Assembly (NCBI GenBank): GCA_002633005.1
Contig: NMRA01000016.1
Coordinates: forward strand, 863,874 to 927,873
Origin: Phoronis australis
Lineage: Eukaryota > Phoronida > Phoronidae
Direction of reading: 5' to 3'
DNA: 64,000 nt
The translations under genes were made by a program, and so were the position numbers. The notes below the pieces were generated by a model. It saw only the letters and a program-made list of their open reading frames with translations, had not been told where the DNA came from and searched no databases. Shown here in pieces: positions 34,245 to 46,300 of the stretch (its first letter is position 1; every line of letters starts with the position of its first letter).

Positions 34245-34278
34245 GGGGGTGGGGGGCCGGGGGCCGGGGGCCAGGGGG
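34245..34278 (+). other. G-quadruplex-prone G-run
   Basis: Five runs of five or six G separated by one to three bases lie in 34 bases, in an otherwise AT-rich neighbourhood. This fits the G3+N1-7 pattern several times over. Confidence 0.6.
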
Positions 34279-34767
34279 TGGAGACTGGGCCTCAAAGTAA
34301 CCAAGTTTCTCATGACAATCTCTTAAGATTTTTACCAATTTTGGTTTGTATAGAATCCAGTTTGTTTTTAAACATGATGCCTGCGCAATTGTGTGACCGT
34401 TTGCCGAAACCGGTATTTTTGATCGATAATTTTATCTGCCGAGATAATGATGTGATTATAGTGGTGAGTGATTTTTGGTGCCATCGACTGCTCTTCCAAG
34501 AAAAACATTGTGAATACCAGCCCACACACCTCTTCGTTTTCAGCATGTGAACCACAAGTTTTTGAGTACAGGACATGTCATTTCGAGTCTGCTATTTATA
34601 GTTCATCTCAGTTGTGTGGTTAAAGTGACTTATAAGCCCAACTGGCCTGGGTACTTATTTTTTACGAATGTTGTAGCTAGAACTGTTTGAATTAATTGTA
34701 CTTGTCACTGTATTAAATAAATGCAAATACAAATGTTAAAGAAAACATCAATGGTTTTAAGTCGACT

Positions 34768-34801
34768 TGACATGTTTCGGTTATTCAAACACCATCATCA
34801 G
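34768..34801 (-). ncRNA. Hammerhead-ribozyme-like motif
   Basis: Read on the minus strand the segment gives CTGATGA, a 16-base loop region with a GGT/ACC pairing, then GAAA and CATGTC. CUGAnGA plus GAAA is the conserved hammerhead core, and GAAACATGTC contexts are common in the ribozymes of Penelope-like retroelements. Stem II is only about three pairs and I cannot confirm stem I. I see no Penelope protein nearby. Confidence 0.3.
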
Positions 34802-35539
34802 AAGAGAATGCAGTGGCCACCTAGCTAGGCCCAGCAACAAGTAATGAAGCACAGCTACAGTCAGTTACAGGGAGTGACAATGAACTAGACCAACATTGAC
34901 AACCCGTGGTGTGCCAGTTGCCTATTGAGATTGGGCTTGCACCAACTGATGTGTTGAGCCTCTCGAATTTTAAGCTCCTTTGTTGTTACTGCCTGGTCTA
35001 TTATTGCAAAGTCATTGAAAGAGCATGTGATTGGAGCTCTGTAGGTGAATATTTACATGTGAACTTCTGTCAGAGACCAAACTCTACAAGCCAAAGTTTG
35101 TGTTATTTTGTGCTCTGAGAAGCTACCTTCGCCAACCAGCGATAGAAGTAGAATTTATAATCTATCTCGGTCATTGAGATGCCCGGTCGGTGCGGTTTTG
35201 CAAATGTAGTTGAATTACGTAGATTTCCCGCTCGCTGCAAACATGTTGCGAGTGATGCTTTTGTAGTTCTAATATTACTCCGCACCTCCTCTGCATGCGT
35301 GGTTCAGGGCTTACTAGGTGAGGGTCATTTCTTTCCCGAACGTGTGTTTTGAAAGTCACGCATTAAGGTTATCAGGCGTTCTTTAATTTTTATCGCCCAG
35401 TTGCTGGAGTACATGTACACGGTAGGCTAGCCGATAAGTACACGATCTACGATTTTGATTACCATGGACAGTTGAGTTAGTATGGGCGCGGGAGCCTATG
35501 ACATCATCACAACGGCCTGACTACCTGACACGCAACGTT

Positions 35540-35960
35540 TTTTACATATGCAACGCTGACGTCATGGTGGTAGGGGTAGCGTTTTCGTGTATAGGGAAAA
35601 CATTAAAAATGCAAGTAAAAAGTTACATTTTTGCTTGTGTGAACGGCGAACTTTTGGAAACGATAGGTGCCATAGTGTACAAGAAACTTCTTAAAAACGT
35701 TAGTGAGCAATACTGTGAACGGACGAAAGTAAATATTATCGAAAACACTGACGTCACGACAGCATTATTATATCGCGCGGACGTGTGCACGGACGGCATT
35801 TGAAAATCAATAGGAAAATAATTTGTGTCATTGTGGACAGAGAAATTTTTGAAAACGATACAAAAACGATTCTGTTCATGTGGACGGGGAATGTTTCCAA
35901 AATGTAAGTTGCGTTTTGAAACAAAAACAGAGCCGTTGCTTTTCGTAGTACATCGTCACC
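35540..35960. repeat. Possible decayed inverted-repeat element
   Basis: The stretch is rich in gttttcgtgta, gaaaacga and gtgtacacgg-type words in both orientations, for example ggtagcgttttcgtgtatag near 35,575 and gaaaacgatacaaaaacg near 35,850. This is a common feature of non-autonomous elements. Boundaries are not clear. Confidence 0.3.
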
Positions 35961-36354
35961 CAGTTAGTTGTCTCATTCTCTCCCAGAAACACTTAGAAGC
36001 TAATTTGGAATCAACTTACAAATGGGACTCCTTACAGGAGTTTATAATACACACAAATAGTTATTATTACGTTGTAGGATTTGTGACAGCGCAAAGCTTT
36101 TCATTATTTATTAATAAATTAATAAAACCGTTATTTGGCAGGTTTGAAGAAAATAGCCTGACTTCAGAGTACACAGCTTCAAATTATCGTCGCATGAACT
36201 GAGCCGGGAAACGTGAACTCCAATTATCAGACGTGACAACCAAAGCGTCAACAAGAACTTTGGAAGATTTTTGTATTTCATATTTTCAGGTAAAACAATG
36301 TATTTTCGCCGTTCCGATCATTTTGGGAATTCTCCGTGTTTATTTGTTTCCAGA

Positions 36355-36527
36355 TAGAGTCTTCCACCGATCGACTTCACGAAGTTTTGACTACAAGTAC
36401 GCTGCCGGCAGAAGGGACGGAAAGTACGACGCCACCTTACTGGGGTCGTCTTGGAGATTCCGCCACCTTGATTATAACCCTTGTCACTTCCTCTATGGGA
36501 AATAGTCCATTAAGTCAAAAGTTTTAA
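36355..36527 (+). CDS. Orphan exon candidate, Ser/Thr-rich, unrecognised
   Basis: A strong acceptor (tatttgtttccag) precedes a frame reading IESSTDRLHEVLTTSTLPAE and then a Ser/Thr/Gly stretch with a short hydrophobic part, ending in TAA at 36525-36527. The composition resembles a mucin-like stalk. A second frame from the same acceptor also stays open for about 50 codons. No partner exon was found; it lies between genes A and B. Confidence 0.2.
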
Positions 36528-36828
36528 CTGGAAAATCACTAATTAAACTATTTTTCACAACACGTATGGTTATCCTTATCTTTATGGTTAAGACATAATT
36601 TTGTTGAATTTAGCCGGCTTGAACAGTTACATTCGTGCAAGGAAAAAAGGCCACCGCCACATTGTTTGGGGCGTACATGTAATCACTTTCCGTACCGATG
36701 TTGATGAGTCATCGAATAGGCTAACACGTCCCACTAAACCTGTGCATGGCATGGTCATTAGCCAGAATGAAAAGGCGATGCTGCGGTGTGACACTACTAA
36801 GTTTTCAAACGCTTTAACACTTACGTGG

Positions 36829-36990
36829 GCGGAGCACCATAGGTGACGGGGNNNNNNNNNNNNNNNNNNNNGGGGCTATAGCTCCCACTTACTTCAGGGC
36901 TGGGCCGCACAAAACAGTGGGCGGCGCGCACCATTGGGCGCTGGGAGCCTTTAGATCCACGCTTATTTGGGTAGTGCGCAGCCCATGATT
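36829..36990. repeat. 'ggggctatagctccc' element interrupted by an assembly gap
   Basis: GGGGCTATAGCTCCC, gggccgcac and gcgcgcaccattgggc match the families at 26,160 and 45,095. A 20-base N run (36,852-36,871) sits within it. Confidence 0.5.
36852..36871. other. Assembly gap, 20 N
   Basis: Twenty undetermined bases within a G-rich repeat. Confidence 0.99.
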
Positions 36991-37212
36991 TAAGGCACTT
37001 GTTAACGAGAACTACCACGTTGTAAACTAAACGTACATGTAAGTTTCGTCACAGTAAACATGTCTGCATTACCTAAAGTTACCTTCTCTCCATAGGAAAT
37101 ACCCGAACTAGTGCAGATGCATGTTTGAACAAAGCAGCTCAACTAGACGGTAATTAAATTTATAGTTTATTTCAACTGAAACCGAGTATGTTTCTTAATC
37201 TGCTGATTTCAG

Positions 37213-37300
37213 AATCCCTCTTCGTTAGTGATGGACATGAAGATCTGGTTTTTGTTGCTTCCGTTATTGAGCACTTGGCGAGTTGACGGACATCCCACAG
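37213..37300 (+). CDS. Gene B exon 1: signal peptide
   Basis: The ATG at 37231 opens [20 protein letters not shown] and three more residues up to a consensus donor (gtaagt at 37301), leaving phase 1. That is the phase every downstream module exon needs. The leader has a charged start, a hydrophobic core and a likely cleavage near the end of the exon. The 18 bases before the ATG follow an acceptor (gatttcag ending 37212), so a separate 5' UTR exon upstream is likely. The second in-frame ATG (37237) is an alternative start. Confidence 0.8.
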
Positions 37301-40300
37301 GTAAGTTTCAAGAAGTATAGCTGTAAACGCATGAGTATCGAGTCCGGAAATGCCTTGTGCTCTCGGGGCCTTGGGGCGAGCAATCCACGCTTACGAGTAT
37401 GGAAAGGCAATACAGAAATCTTATAGGCCTACGTATTTTGATATTCTATATTCGTGGATCATTTTACCAGCGTACGCGAGTAAATGTACATGTAGTAGTG
37501 ATCGATGCTAACATTCATGTAATTGCGTGGACAGCGGGTTTGTCCGATGTGGCTCACAGCGCCATCTGGTCGTTTTAATTGCGTCATTTAAGATCTTTTA
37601 CTGGCAAAAGTAATAGATACATCTGTGGTTGAAATCAGTAAAATTAAAACTCATTATCATTCGCAAAAATGTGACTCCGAAATTTTCAGTAATTCTAGTC
37701 CTGGGAATAATTGGGTTCATCACTCAAAAGTCATTTCACTTGCATGGCGAATGTTTTTTTATAGTTATAAAAAGTTGTTTAGCGTTAATCCTTAGAACCC
37801 ATTATCGGACCTAGAGCACACTGTACTCATCTATAACGAATTGCTGTTAACTCGTAGATTTTAACTAATAAAACATCACTTTATCATTTCATGACCTCAT
37901 GGTCTGAGACAAGAAGTTGATGACAACAGGAAGTAGATCTGACTAAACTATCATTACGACTAAAGTCCAATACTCCGAATAAAACGTTTAATCGTACATC
38001 ACGTCACACCCTTCCCTTTCTAAACTGAAAGCTTATCTGAAGCGTCTGAACTAGAAAACTATGAACTAAGAACAAAGTCTGCGAATCGCTGTGGTGTACG
38101 TCTCGCGCGAGTCGATCGTCGTGGTTGGACTCCTTATGGACGAGCTCCAGAAATGTCCTCCTCTGGAGTTATTGGTGGTGACTCGGGTGTTGTTGACTCA
38201 GGTGGTGATTTGAGTGTTGTGTGGTCATCAGCCACCCTGGGCTCTTCTGTTTGCAAAAGATCTCGCCGATTCCTCGTATAGACTGTTGGTCCCACTTCGA
38301 TGCCGTAACTACGTGGACTGACCTGGTTGCGGCAGATTCCGGATTGTACACCTTCAGACGAACAGTATCACCAAGCTCAACTGTGGGTAGATCCTTTGCG
38401 ACTTCATCGTAATAGAAACGCTGTCGCTTTTTGCGTCCTTTTAGGTCTCGAATGTCACCTTCCTTGGTGTGTCGTGGCTCCAGTAAGCGATCTGTCATCG
38501 GTAACAAGGTGCAACATCTTCGTCCCATGAGACGTTCAGAGGGTCTTGTGGACATACCTTCAGTTGGTGTGTTACGCCAGTCAAGCAAAGCTTGAAATTC
38601 TGAGGTTTTGTCCGACTGACATTTCTTGAACAACCCATTCACCGTCTTTACTGCATTTTCTGCCTTGCCATTGGATTGCGCATTACGAGGGGATGACGTG
38701 TTATGCACGAAATTTCATTTTGCTGCAAACACTGCAAATTCTGCTGCACTGAACTGAGGCCCATTGTCGCTAAAGACCTCCTGTGGAACACCATGTACAG
38801 CGAATATTCTCATCATCTCTTTGATGACAGCTTTGGATGTCGTTGAAGATAAATTGGCGACTTCTATATAATTGCTGTAGAAATCCACCAACACAAGTAA
38901 AGTTCTCCCATTGAACTCACACAGGTCAGCTGCAATCTTCGCCCATGGTAATGTTATCACTGGATGTGTCTCCCTTGGTTGATTCGACCGATATGACAGA
39001 CATGTGTCACATTCTGTGATGAATTCCCTGATGTCAGCTGCCATGCCCGGCCAGTACATGGACTCTCTAGCCCATCGAATAGACCCCTCTATTCCAATGT
39101 GAGTTGAGTGTAGTTGCGACAACATTTGCCTCCTTATACTCCTGGGAATGATCACCTAGCATCCTCTAAACACCAAGGGTCCTTCGCACACCAGTTGGTC
39201 GAGCATACCAAAGTAGTGACGTAGAAGCTGGGAAACTCCTGTGCGTGTGCCTGGCCAGCCAGCATGAACCATCTTGTTCAGCTCCGAATGAACTGGGTCT
39301 TCGGCTGACTCTGCTGTTAATTGTCTCCAAAGGTCACTTGTCAAAGCATCCGATTCTTCTACATGGTTGACGGTCACTACCTCTTTCACCTCACTGGTAT
39401 CTTTAGGATATGCTCTACTTAGAGTATCCGCTAAGAAAAGGCTCTCTTCTTTAACATACGTAATAGTTAATGCATACTTCTGTAGCCTTAGGAACATGCG
39501 CTGTAGCCATTTCGGTGACTGATACAAGGGCTTCTTCGCAATCATTTCCAAGGGTTTGTGATCTGTGTTGACAGTCACCTGATCCTTACCATAGATGTAC
39601 ATTATGTGTTGAACCGCTCACAGGCAAAAACAATGGCTAATAGCTCTTTCTCAATTTGAGCATAGTTTTTCTCTGCTGACGTAAGTGCTCGAGATGCGGG
39701 TTGTCCATTCTGCGCCAAGTCCGGACTGGGATGCATCACACTGTATCGTCAGCCCTTCATCCAGGTTGTAGTATCGTAAAACGGGAGTACTTGCGATGGC
39801 CTGCTTGAGTTTATCGAATGCTATCACCTGTTGCAAACCCCAGGACCAAGGAACTTCTTTTCTTGTAAGCGCTCGCAAAGGTTCCACAATACTGGAGAGG
39901 TTGGGCAAAAACTTACCCAAGTATTGTGCCATGCCTAAGAGTATCTGGACACCCTTGACGTCTTCTGGAGACGGCATTTCCAAAACAGCTTGGATTTTAC
40001 TTGGGTCGGCCTGAATACCTTTGTCCGAGGCTATGTGACCGATAAATTCCACAGAGGATTGCCTAAACGTGAATTTCTTACAGTTCAGTACTACATGCTT
40101 GTCCTTGCATCGTTGTAAAAATGTAGAGAGATTGTTGTTGTGATCACGTACAGCTTCTTCTGTAGTGTCCCCAAAATCGACTGCCAGGAACCTCAACGCC
40201 ACTTAAACCTTGTATAAGCTCATGCGTTTTCCTCTGAAATACTGCTGACTTTATTCCAAAAGGGAGACGAAGCCATCTATATCTCCCAAAGGGTGTGTGG

Positions 40301-43300
40301 AAGGTTGTCAACCGGGATGGTTCTTCAGTTAAAGGTACATGCCAAAATCCTTTGGTCACGTCGAGCACAGAAAATACTTTTGCGTTGTGTATTCTGGTAG
40401 CGATGTCTTCCACTGTTGGCATCTCGTAGTGCTTTCGAAGAATGGCCTCATTCAGGTGTTTGGGGTCCAAACATATGCGCAGGTCATCGTCTTTTTTACG
40501 GACAACATCCATAGAGTTGGTCCGCTTTGTGGGCTCTTCAATCGGGGCAATGATCCCATCCTTGACAAGAATTTCCAGCTTCGCTTTCAAGGGTTCCCTG
40601 AGGGGTACTGGTACCCTGCGTGGTGCATGTTGTACAGCTGGCACGCTGTCATCCAGTATGATGCGGTGCTCCCTTCAAGCTTTCCCACCGTGTCACTGAA
40701 TACATCTGGGAATGCTTTTACAAAATCTTCTTTTGAAAATGGTTTTGATGCCGTCGCCGTGGTAATCTTGAATACCTTGGCATCCTTAGGGTAGGTTCGT
40801 CTCATATCGTCGTTGTCTGTGTATTCGAGTACTTTCAAACCAACGCACGTCTTCTCCCTTAGCAAGGGTCTTCCATTTGGATTGTCCACCACTGGATATC
40901 TGATGTTGCTTCTTCTATCAAATCTCGAAACACCGAGAATCACTCGACCCATAGTTGGAAGTTTGCTTCCTCCATAGGCCTCTATGCACGATGTCACTGA
41001 CTCCAGTTTGCCCAGTGTATGGTCACCCGTAGCTTCTTTGTAGATGTGGACTGGGATAAGTGATGTGTCAGCTCCACTGTCGATCTGAAACAGCACAAAA
41101 TTCCCGTTTTCAAGACAAAGTGTTATTATCTGTCGGGGCTAAAGCTCTCCCATATTGGAGATTGCGTACGTTTGGGGGTTGTCCTCTTCATACAATGCTT
41201 TGGCTTTCTTTTTTAGAATTTATTATCATTTATAAAACAGTACAAAAACAAACAAATAAGTACATCCATTCATTCACGCATGCACACCTCAGGAAAGACC
41301 ATTCCCGTATCTCGTTTAAAATATATAACTTCTACATGTAGTTAACGTGAACAACGAAATTTTCCCATTTCGCAGAGAAGCTGTCATATACATGTACAAA
41401 GTTTTGTATGCAATTAATTTTTCAGCATTGTACTACTCATAAATATATGTAATAAACCTATAAAAATTAGGTATATTTTTGTGACATCTCTCCTTGTAAA
41501 TGTACTGCTTGGCTATTAGAAGCAAAATGTTAAGTAGAAAATCATGCTTCTCGTAAAGTCCAAGAATAACTCGAGAGACTGTTGGGAAGCCGAATGCGAA
41601 ACTTTTGCATTAGCTGTCCGAATTCCTTCCAGAAATCTTGTACAATGCGACATTCCCAAAAAGGTGTGACAGCGTCTCTGGAGCTTTATTAGAAAAGGAA
41701 CATAAATTAAGATCCCGAACACGGATTTTGACTAAAAAGGTATTTGTTGCAATTATCCTGTGTAGTATTCTAAATTGGAGCCATCTAATGTTGGGATCCT
41801 TTGTAATTTCATAAGACAATGCATATATTTTCTTCCAGTTTAAACTATCTCCTAACTCTATTTCCCATTTACACTCTGACTTAGAAGGTTTCTTAACGTC
41901 ATTAAAGACTGAACAAATATGTCTACAACCCTTCAAATCTTTCCGTAAGTGAGTGATTGCTAAAGGCATGCAAGGAGCGTAGACAATAACACTTTTAAAT
42001 TTACTTTGAAATAGACTTTTTTGAAACCTTCTTAGACCGGAAATAACAGCATTATATTCTACAAAGTTGGTTTTTACATCGAACTTATTTTTCATATGGT
42101 TCAAACTAACGAAATCACCGTCAGAGGTATATGTACATACATGTATCTCTAATAAATCTTAAGCCTTTTACAAACCAAGGCTTACAAAAAAACACTTGTG
42201 CCTCCGATCGCCAAGTTACTATTAAGCCACAAAGGTTCATTCAAAAAGTCCTCTTTACTTGCAGTACTTTACTTCTTGTAGAAAGATGTCATACTTCCAA
42301 ATACTTCGCGCCAGTAAGAATTACCAATTAGAGCCAACTTCGACTTAATAAAGTCATCTCGAAATGAAGCAAAAGTCTTTAAGAACTGGTAGAGTGAGTA
42401 CAGTAATTCACCACTTTCAGACGCAGGGCTTTCAAGATATCTATGCTGAAAGTATGCATATTAATCGTTTGAAGTCCCCTTTGACCAAGTCCTAAACAGG
42501 CCGTGGTTCGTTTAATTTTATCATGACGAGTCTGTCACACAAATCTAAAAAATGTCTTCATCCAAGACTTTTACTGGTGGATTTGGTAAACTTGACAACA
42601 AAAAATTAAGATTAGAAATACTGTAGCTAATGTTTTAATTACCGTTACTCTACCAAACAGTCTTCTTTGTAGGTGCGTCACTACAGCATTTAACCGCAAA
42701 ATGATTATATTTTCTGCATTTATTGCATTGCTTTCCTGTCGTAGGACATTTTTCTTCATGCTTGAGTCCACAACTTTGGCACTCATGCTGTTTGCTCATC
42801 TGTGTCTGTTTTGTTCCTTTGGGTTAGCTGGTGTTTCTTTCTAGTGTTGACTGCATGGACGACCGTTGTAGCCTCTCCAACCAACTTTATCTGTGCTGAT
42901 GTTGATTCGGCCGCCCTGCAAATCTCATCGATTTTCTCATCGTCAGTGACGCTTCTCTGAGTAGGCGTTCACGTACCTTGGGATCTCTAATGCAGAATAC
43001 CAAACGATCTCTGAGTATGTCCTCTGGCGTGATGTTAGCAAACTCGCATCTCTCGGCCAATTTTCGCAAAGCTGCCTTGTACTGCTCGTAGGATTCGCCT
43101 GGTTCCTGTACACGCTTATTAATTAAAAGCAGTATCTCCCAAATGGGGTGTTCTTTTTTGGTTCGCTATACGCCGCAAGCCTGTCCATTACAGCACCAAT
43201 CTGTTCTTTTTCGGCATGTCATGTCGAAGGTATAGAAAAGATCTGTTGCTTCTTCTCCAATTACAGTAAGTAGTGTCGCTACCTGGACATTTTCCGGCTT

Positions 43301-46300
43301 CTTGTTTAGTTCTGATGCCAGCGAGTAATTCGCCCAAGCATTCCGGAATTTCCTCCATCCTTCTACCACATTGTTGGAGTGCAAATCCATGGGGGGTAGA
43401 CCATAGGCGTGGGCTATCGTGAGTTGCAATCTGAAACACCAGGGACGTCTTAAGCACGTCCTTAAAATCAAGTCAGAGTAAAAACTGGAATGGACTCACC
43501 AGATCAGGCTCACTAGTTGAAGGATAAATGAGCAAAACCGCAATTCTTTTTTATGAATTTGGTCTGCTCGTATCTTTAGTGGTTCATCAGGGTCCTGTTC
43601 ACGTTGCCACCATGTAACGAATTGCTGTTAACTCGTAGATTTTAACTAATAAAAACTCACTTTATTGTACCATGACCTCATGGTCTGAGACAGGAAGTTG
43701 ATGACAACAGGAAGTAGATCAGACTAAACTATCGTTACGACTAAAGTCCAATACTACGAAAATGCATATAAGGTGAGGCCGATAGTCGAGAATTCTTATT
43801 TCATTGTCCAGCAGCAAAAACCAATCCAAATTTAGAAGTGTTAATTTTTGTGGTCTCGGGCTTGTGCAAGGCACATTACAAGGCATATAGTATTTTCATT
43901 AAACATTGTGGTGCTTTACGTTGGGGAGTCGATACTGGTAAAAAATTTGCAAAGCTTGTGTTGTTTATTTTTTATTATAACAACTCATACAATTTTTTTA
44001 AAATGGGTTTCCGGGATACGCCCATGCAGCATACACTGTATTTGAAAATCGTGTACTCCTAAAATAGTCTTCAGGAAATAAATGAACACCAAAAGCTCAT
44101 AGCCAAATCATTCAGATGCAAATTATTTCTCAGTCTCTTATTGAAAAAACTCTCGTTATGTTCATGCATATCTTTCATGTGAATTTTTTACTAGAATGCC
44201 CGACCGCCTTGGTACGGATTTGAACTGTATTGTAGTGGTAAAATTAGAGGTACATGTAAGTAGGCGCCCAATGCCCACCGTAACACCTTGAGCACTGCAG
44301 TGCACTGCATTCGCTCTATAACGTAACTTACAGTGAGTACATGTAGGTGCTACGTTTAAATGCCAAAAGGTGGTTGGCTTCGCCTACGTGCGCCTACGCC
44401 CCACTACAGTACTGGATTTGAACAGGTAGATACATTCGGCGCTGCCAGATTTACGCCAGGACGTGCAGCATTTTGTGCTACTTTTGGTCCAAAATATCAT
44501 TTCACAAATATAATCCCCGGATTTATGAACGGAAATTTCGTCAATGTTCCTTATATCTCACTCGAATAGCTGTAGTCGCTGTATTGATCACTGATCCAAT
44601 TTAAAACCAGATAGCGCTGAAAAGCGAGTCGGATATTAGTTTCGTTTTGTAATGGCATATAGCATCTAAAATAGAAAAGCGCCATCAAGTGGCAGGAATG
44701 TGCATCATATTTTGTGCAACAAAAACACCTTTTTAAAAAATGTGCAAGTGTAGATGTGGGAACTTTTTGGAATTTGATTTATAGGTATATTATCTAGCCA
44801 CATAGAAAAAACTAGGTTGCCCCCCCAAAGTACTCACAAGGATGAACGCTATGAGATCTGGCCCACTGACTATGTGTTTTAGCGAAGTCCCAACGTTAAT
44901 GAACGGGTGTCTGGAATGCCAACTAAGATCTTGCGTGAATGTGGTTGCGCCGCTAATTTGTGGGACTTCTTTGCATTCTTTTGTTCCGATGTGGCTCCAA
45001 ACATTGTCGAAGGATTATTTGCTTGCGATTAGGAAATTGGGGAAGCCATTCTTTGGGTATTAGTGCTGCTCTCTAGGTGGTTACGGCATAACGCATGGTC
45101 TGGGGGGGGGCTATAGCCCCACGTTTTCAGTGCTAGGCCGCACATGGTCTACATGTATAGGCTGTGCACCAAAGGGGGACTGAGGGGCTTTAGCCCCCCA
45201 CCATTTTTTCAGTGCTGCGCCGCCCATGTAACGTTAAGTCATCCAAACGTGTTAAATTGATTTCAAAAGTTTTCTACCCCATTAAACAATATCCACATGA
45301 GCAGGACAAGGAAAATCACATAAATTCCTGAACCAGTGACCATCAAATTGAACATTGCGGCTTGAGAGAGACTCGACTTGAACGTTATCATATTGGACAA
45401 TTCACTCCAAGCGTGGCACACTTTTCGTCAGCAGAGCCGAGTACCGAACAAAACACTGAGGTAACGGGCTTGGTTTTTAAATTTTCAGACTGCAAATCAT
45501 TCACCTTGTCTTCATAACACTACCACTGCTGCCTGCATTGTACTTCAACTTTACCCCGAGCTATCATTTAATTTCGTGTTTCGCTGTTCCTAGGTTAATT
45601 GACACTATGTTATCCCTATGTCATGTTATCTTCAAATTTCTCATTGCCTCTTCTCAGCGAAACATGGTATTGGAATGAGCTGTGAGTCCACCGCCAAATG
45701 TAAAGACGACGAGATTGTAAACGGGACTTGTCTCATGTACAACAAGCGATGTGGTTGTATTGATGGATACTACGCCGAGTATGCCAGCAAGGATTGTAGA
45801 AAAGGTGGGTCACCAATCACGCTGTAAAAACGACATTAAAGACGCATGGAACGCAAAAACCTGTGCAAAATACATTTTAAACAGATTGTGACGAGTCTAC
45901 CTCGTGGGGAGGTTAACGTGAATGTTGTTCACTTAGAATAGAGAAAGGATTTCTGAATTTACTGATGTCAGCTTGTTCCTGACGCAGACGAGAATTGGTT
46001 TATGGACTGAGAGTTAGTTATTGTTTGTGATCCTGATCACTGCCACGTCACGACAAGCCACTGAATCTTTCGTTTTTATCCGAGTCCAGAAATCACCGCT
46101 TATTTGGCTAAGGAACTACTTGAAACCATTTTCATGAGAGTAGGTGCTCACACAGGTAGATGATCTAACTCGAACATAATCTTATCGGAATAAGGCTACG
46201 CATTACAGCCGCTTTAAATTTTAGTTGTTGGCCACTTCAATCCTATTGTTGTCAAAAGGTGTGGAATTGAACCCCTCCCCCCCCCCCCTTGGNAGTGCCA

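Larger units (their letters stand above)
37832..43760 (-). mobile_element. Degenerate Ty3/Gypsy LTR retrotransposon in gene B intron 1
   Basis: Order on the minus strand: LTR, primer-binding site, gag with two zinc knuckles, protease, reverse transcriptase, RNase H, integrase, polypurine tract, LTR. Integrase downstream of RNase H is the Ty3/Gypsy order. The proteins are of the type often annotated as K02A2.6-like in invertebrate genomes, possibly the Mag lineage. Stops, frameshifts and a nested LINE (41,211-42,662) show that it is inactive. It lies antisense to gene B. Confidence 0.9.
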
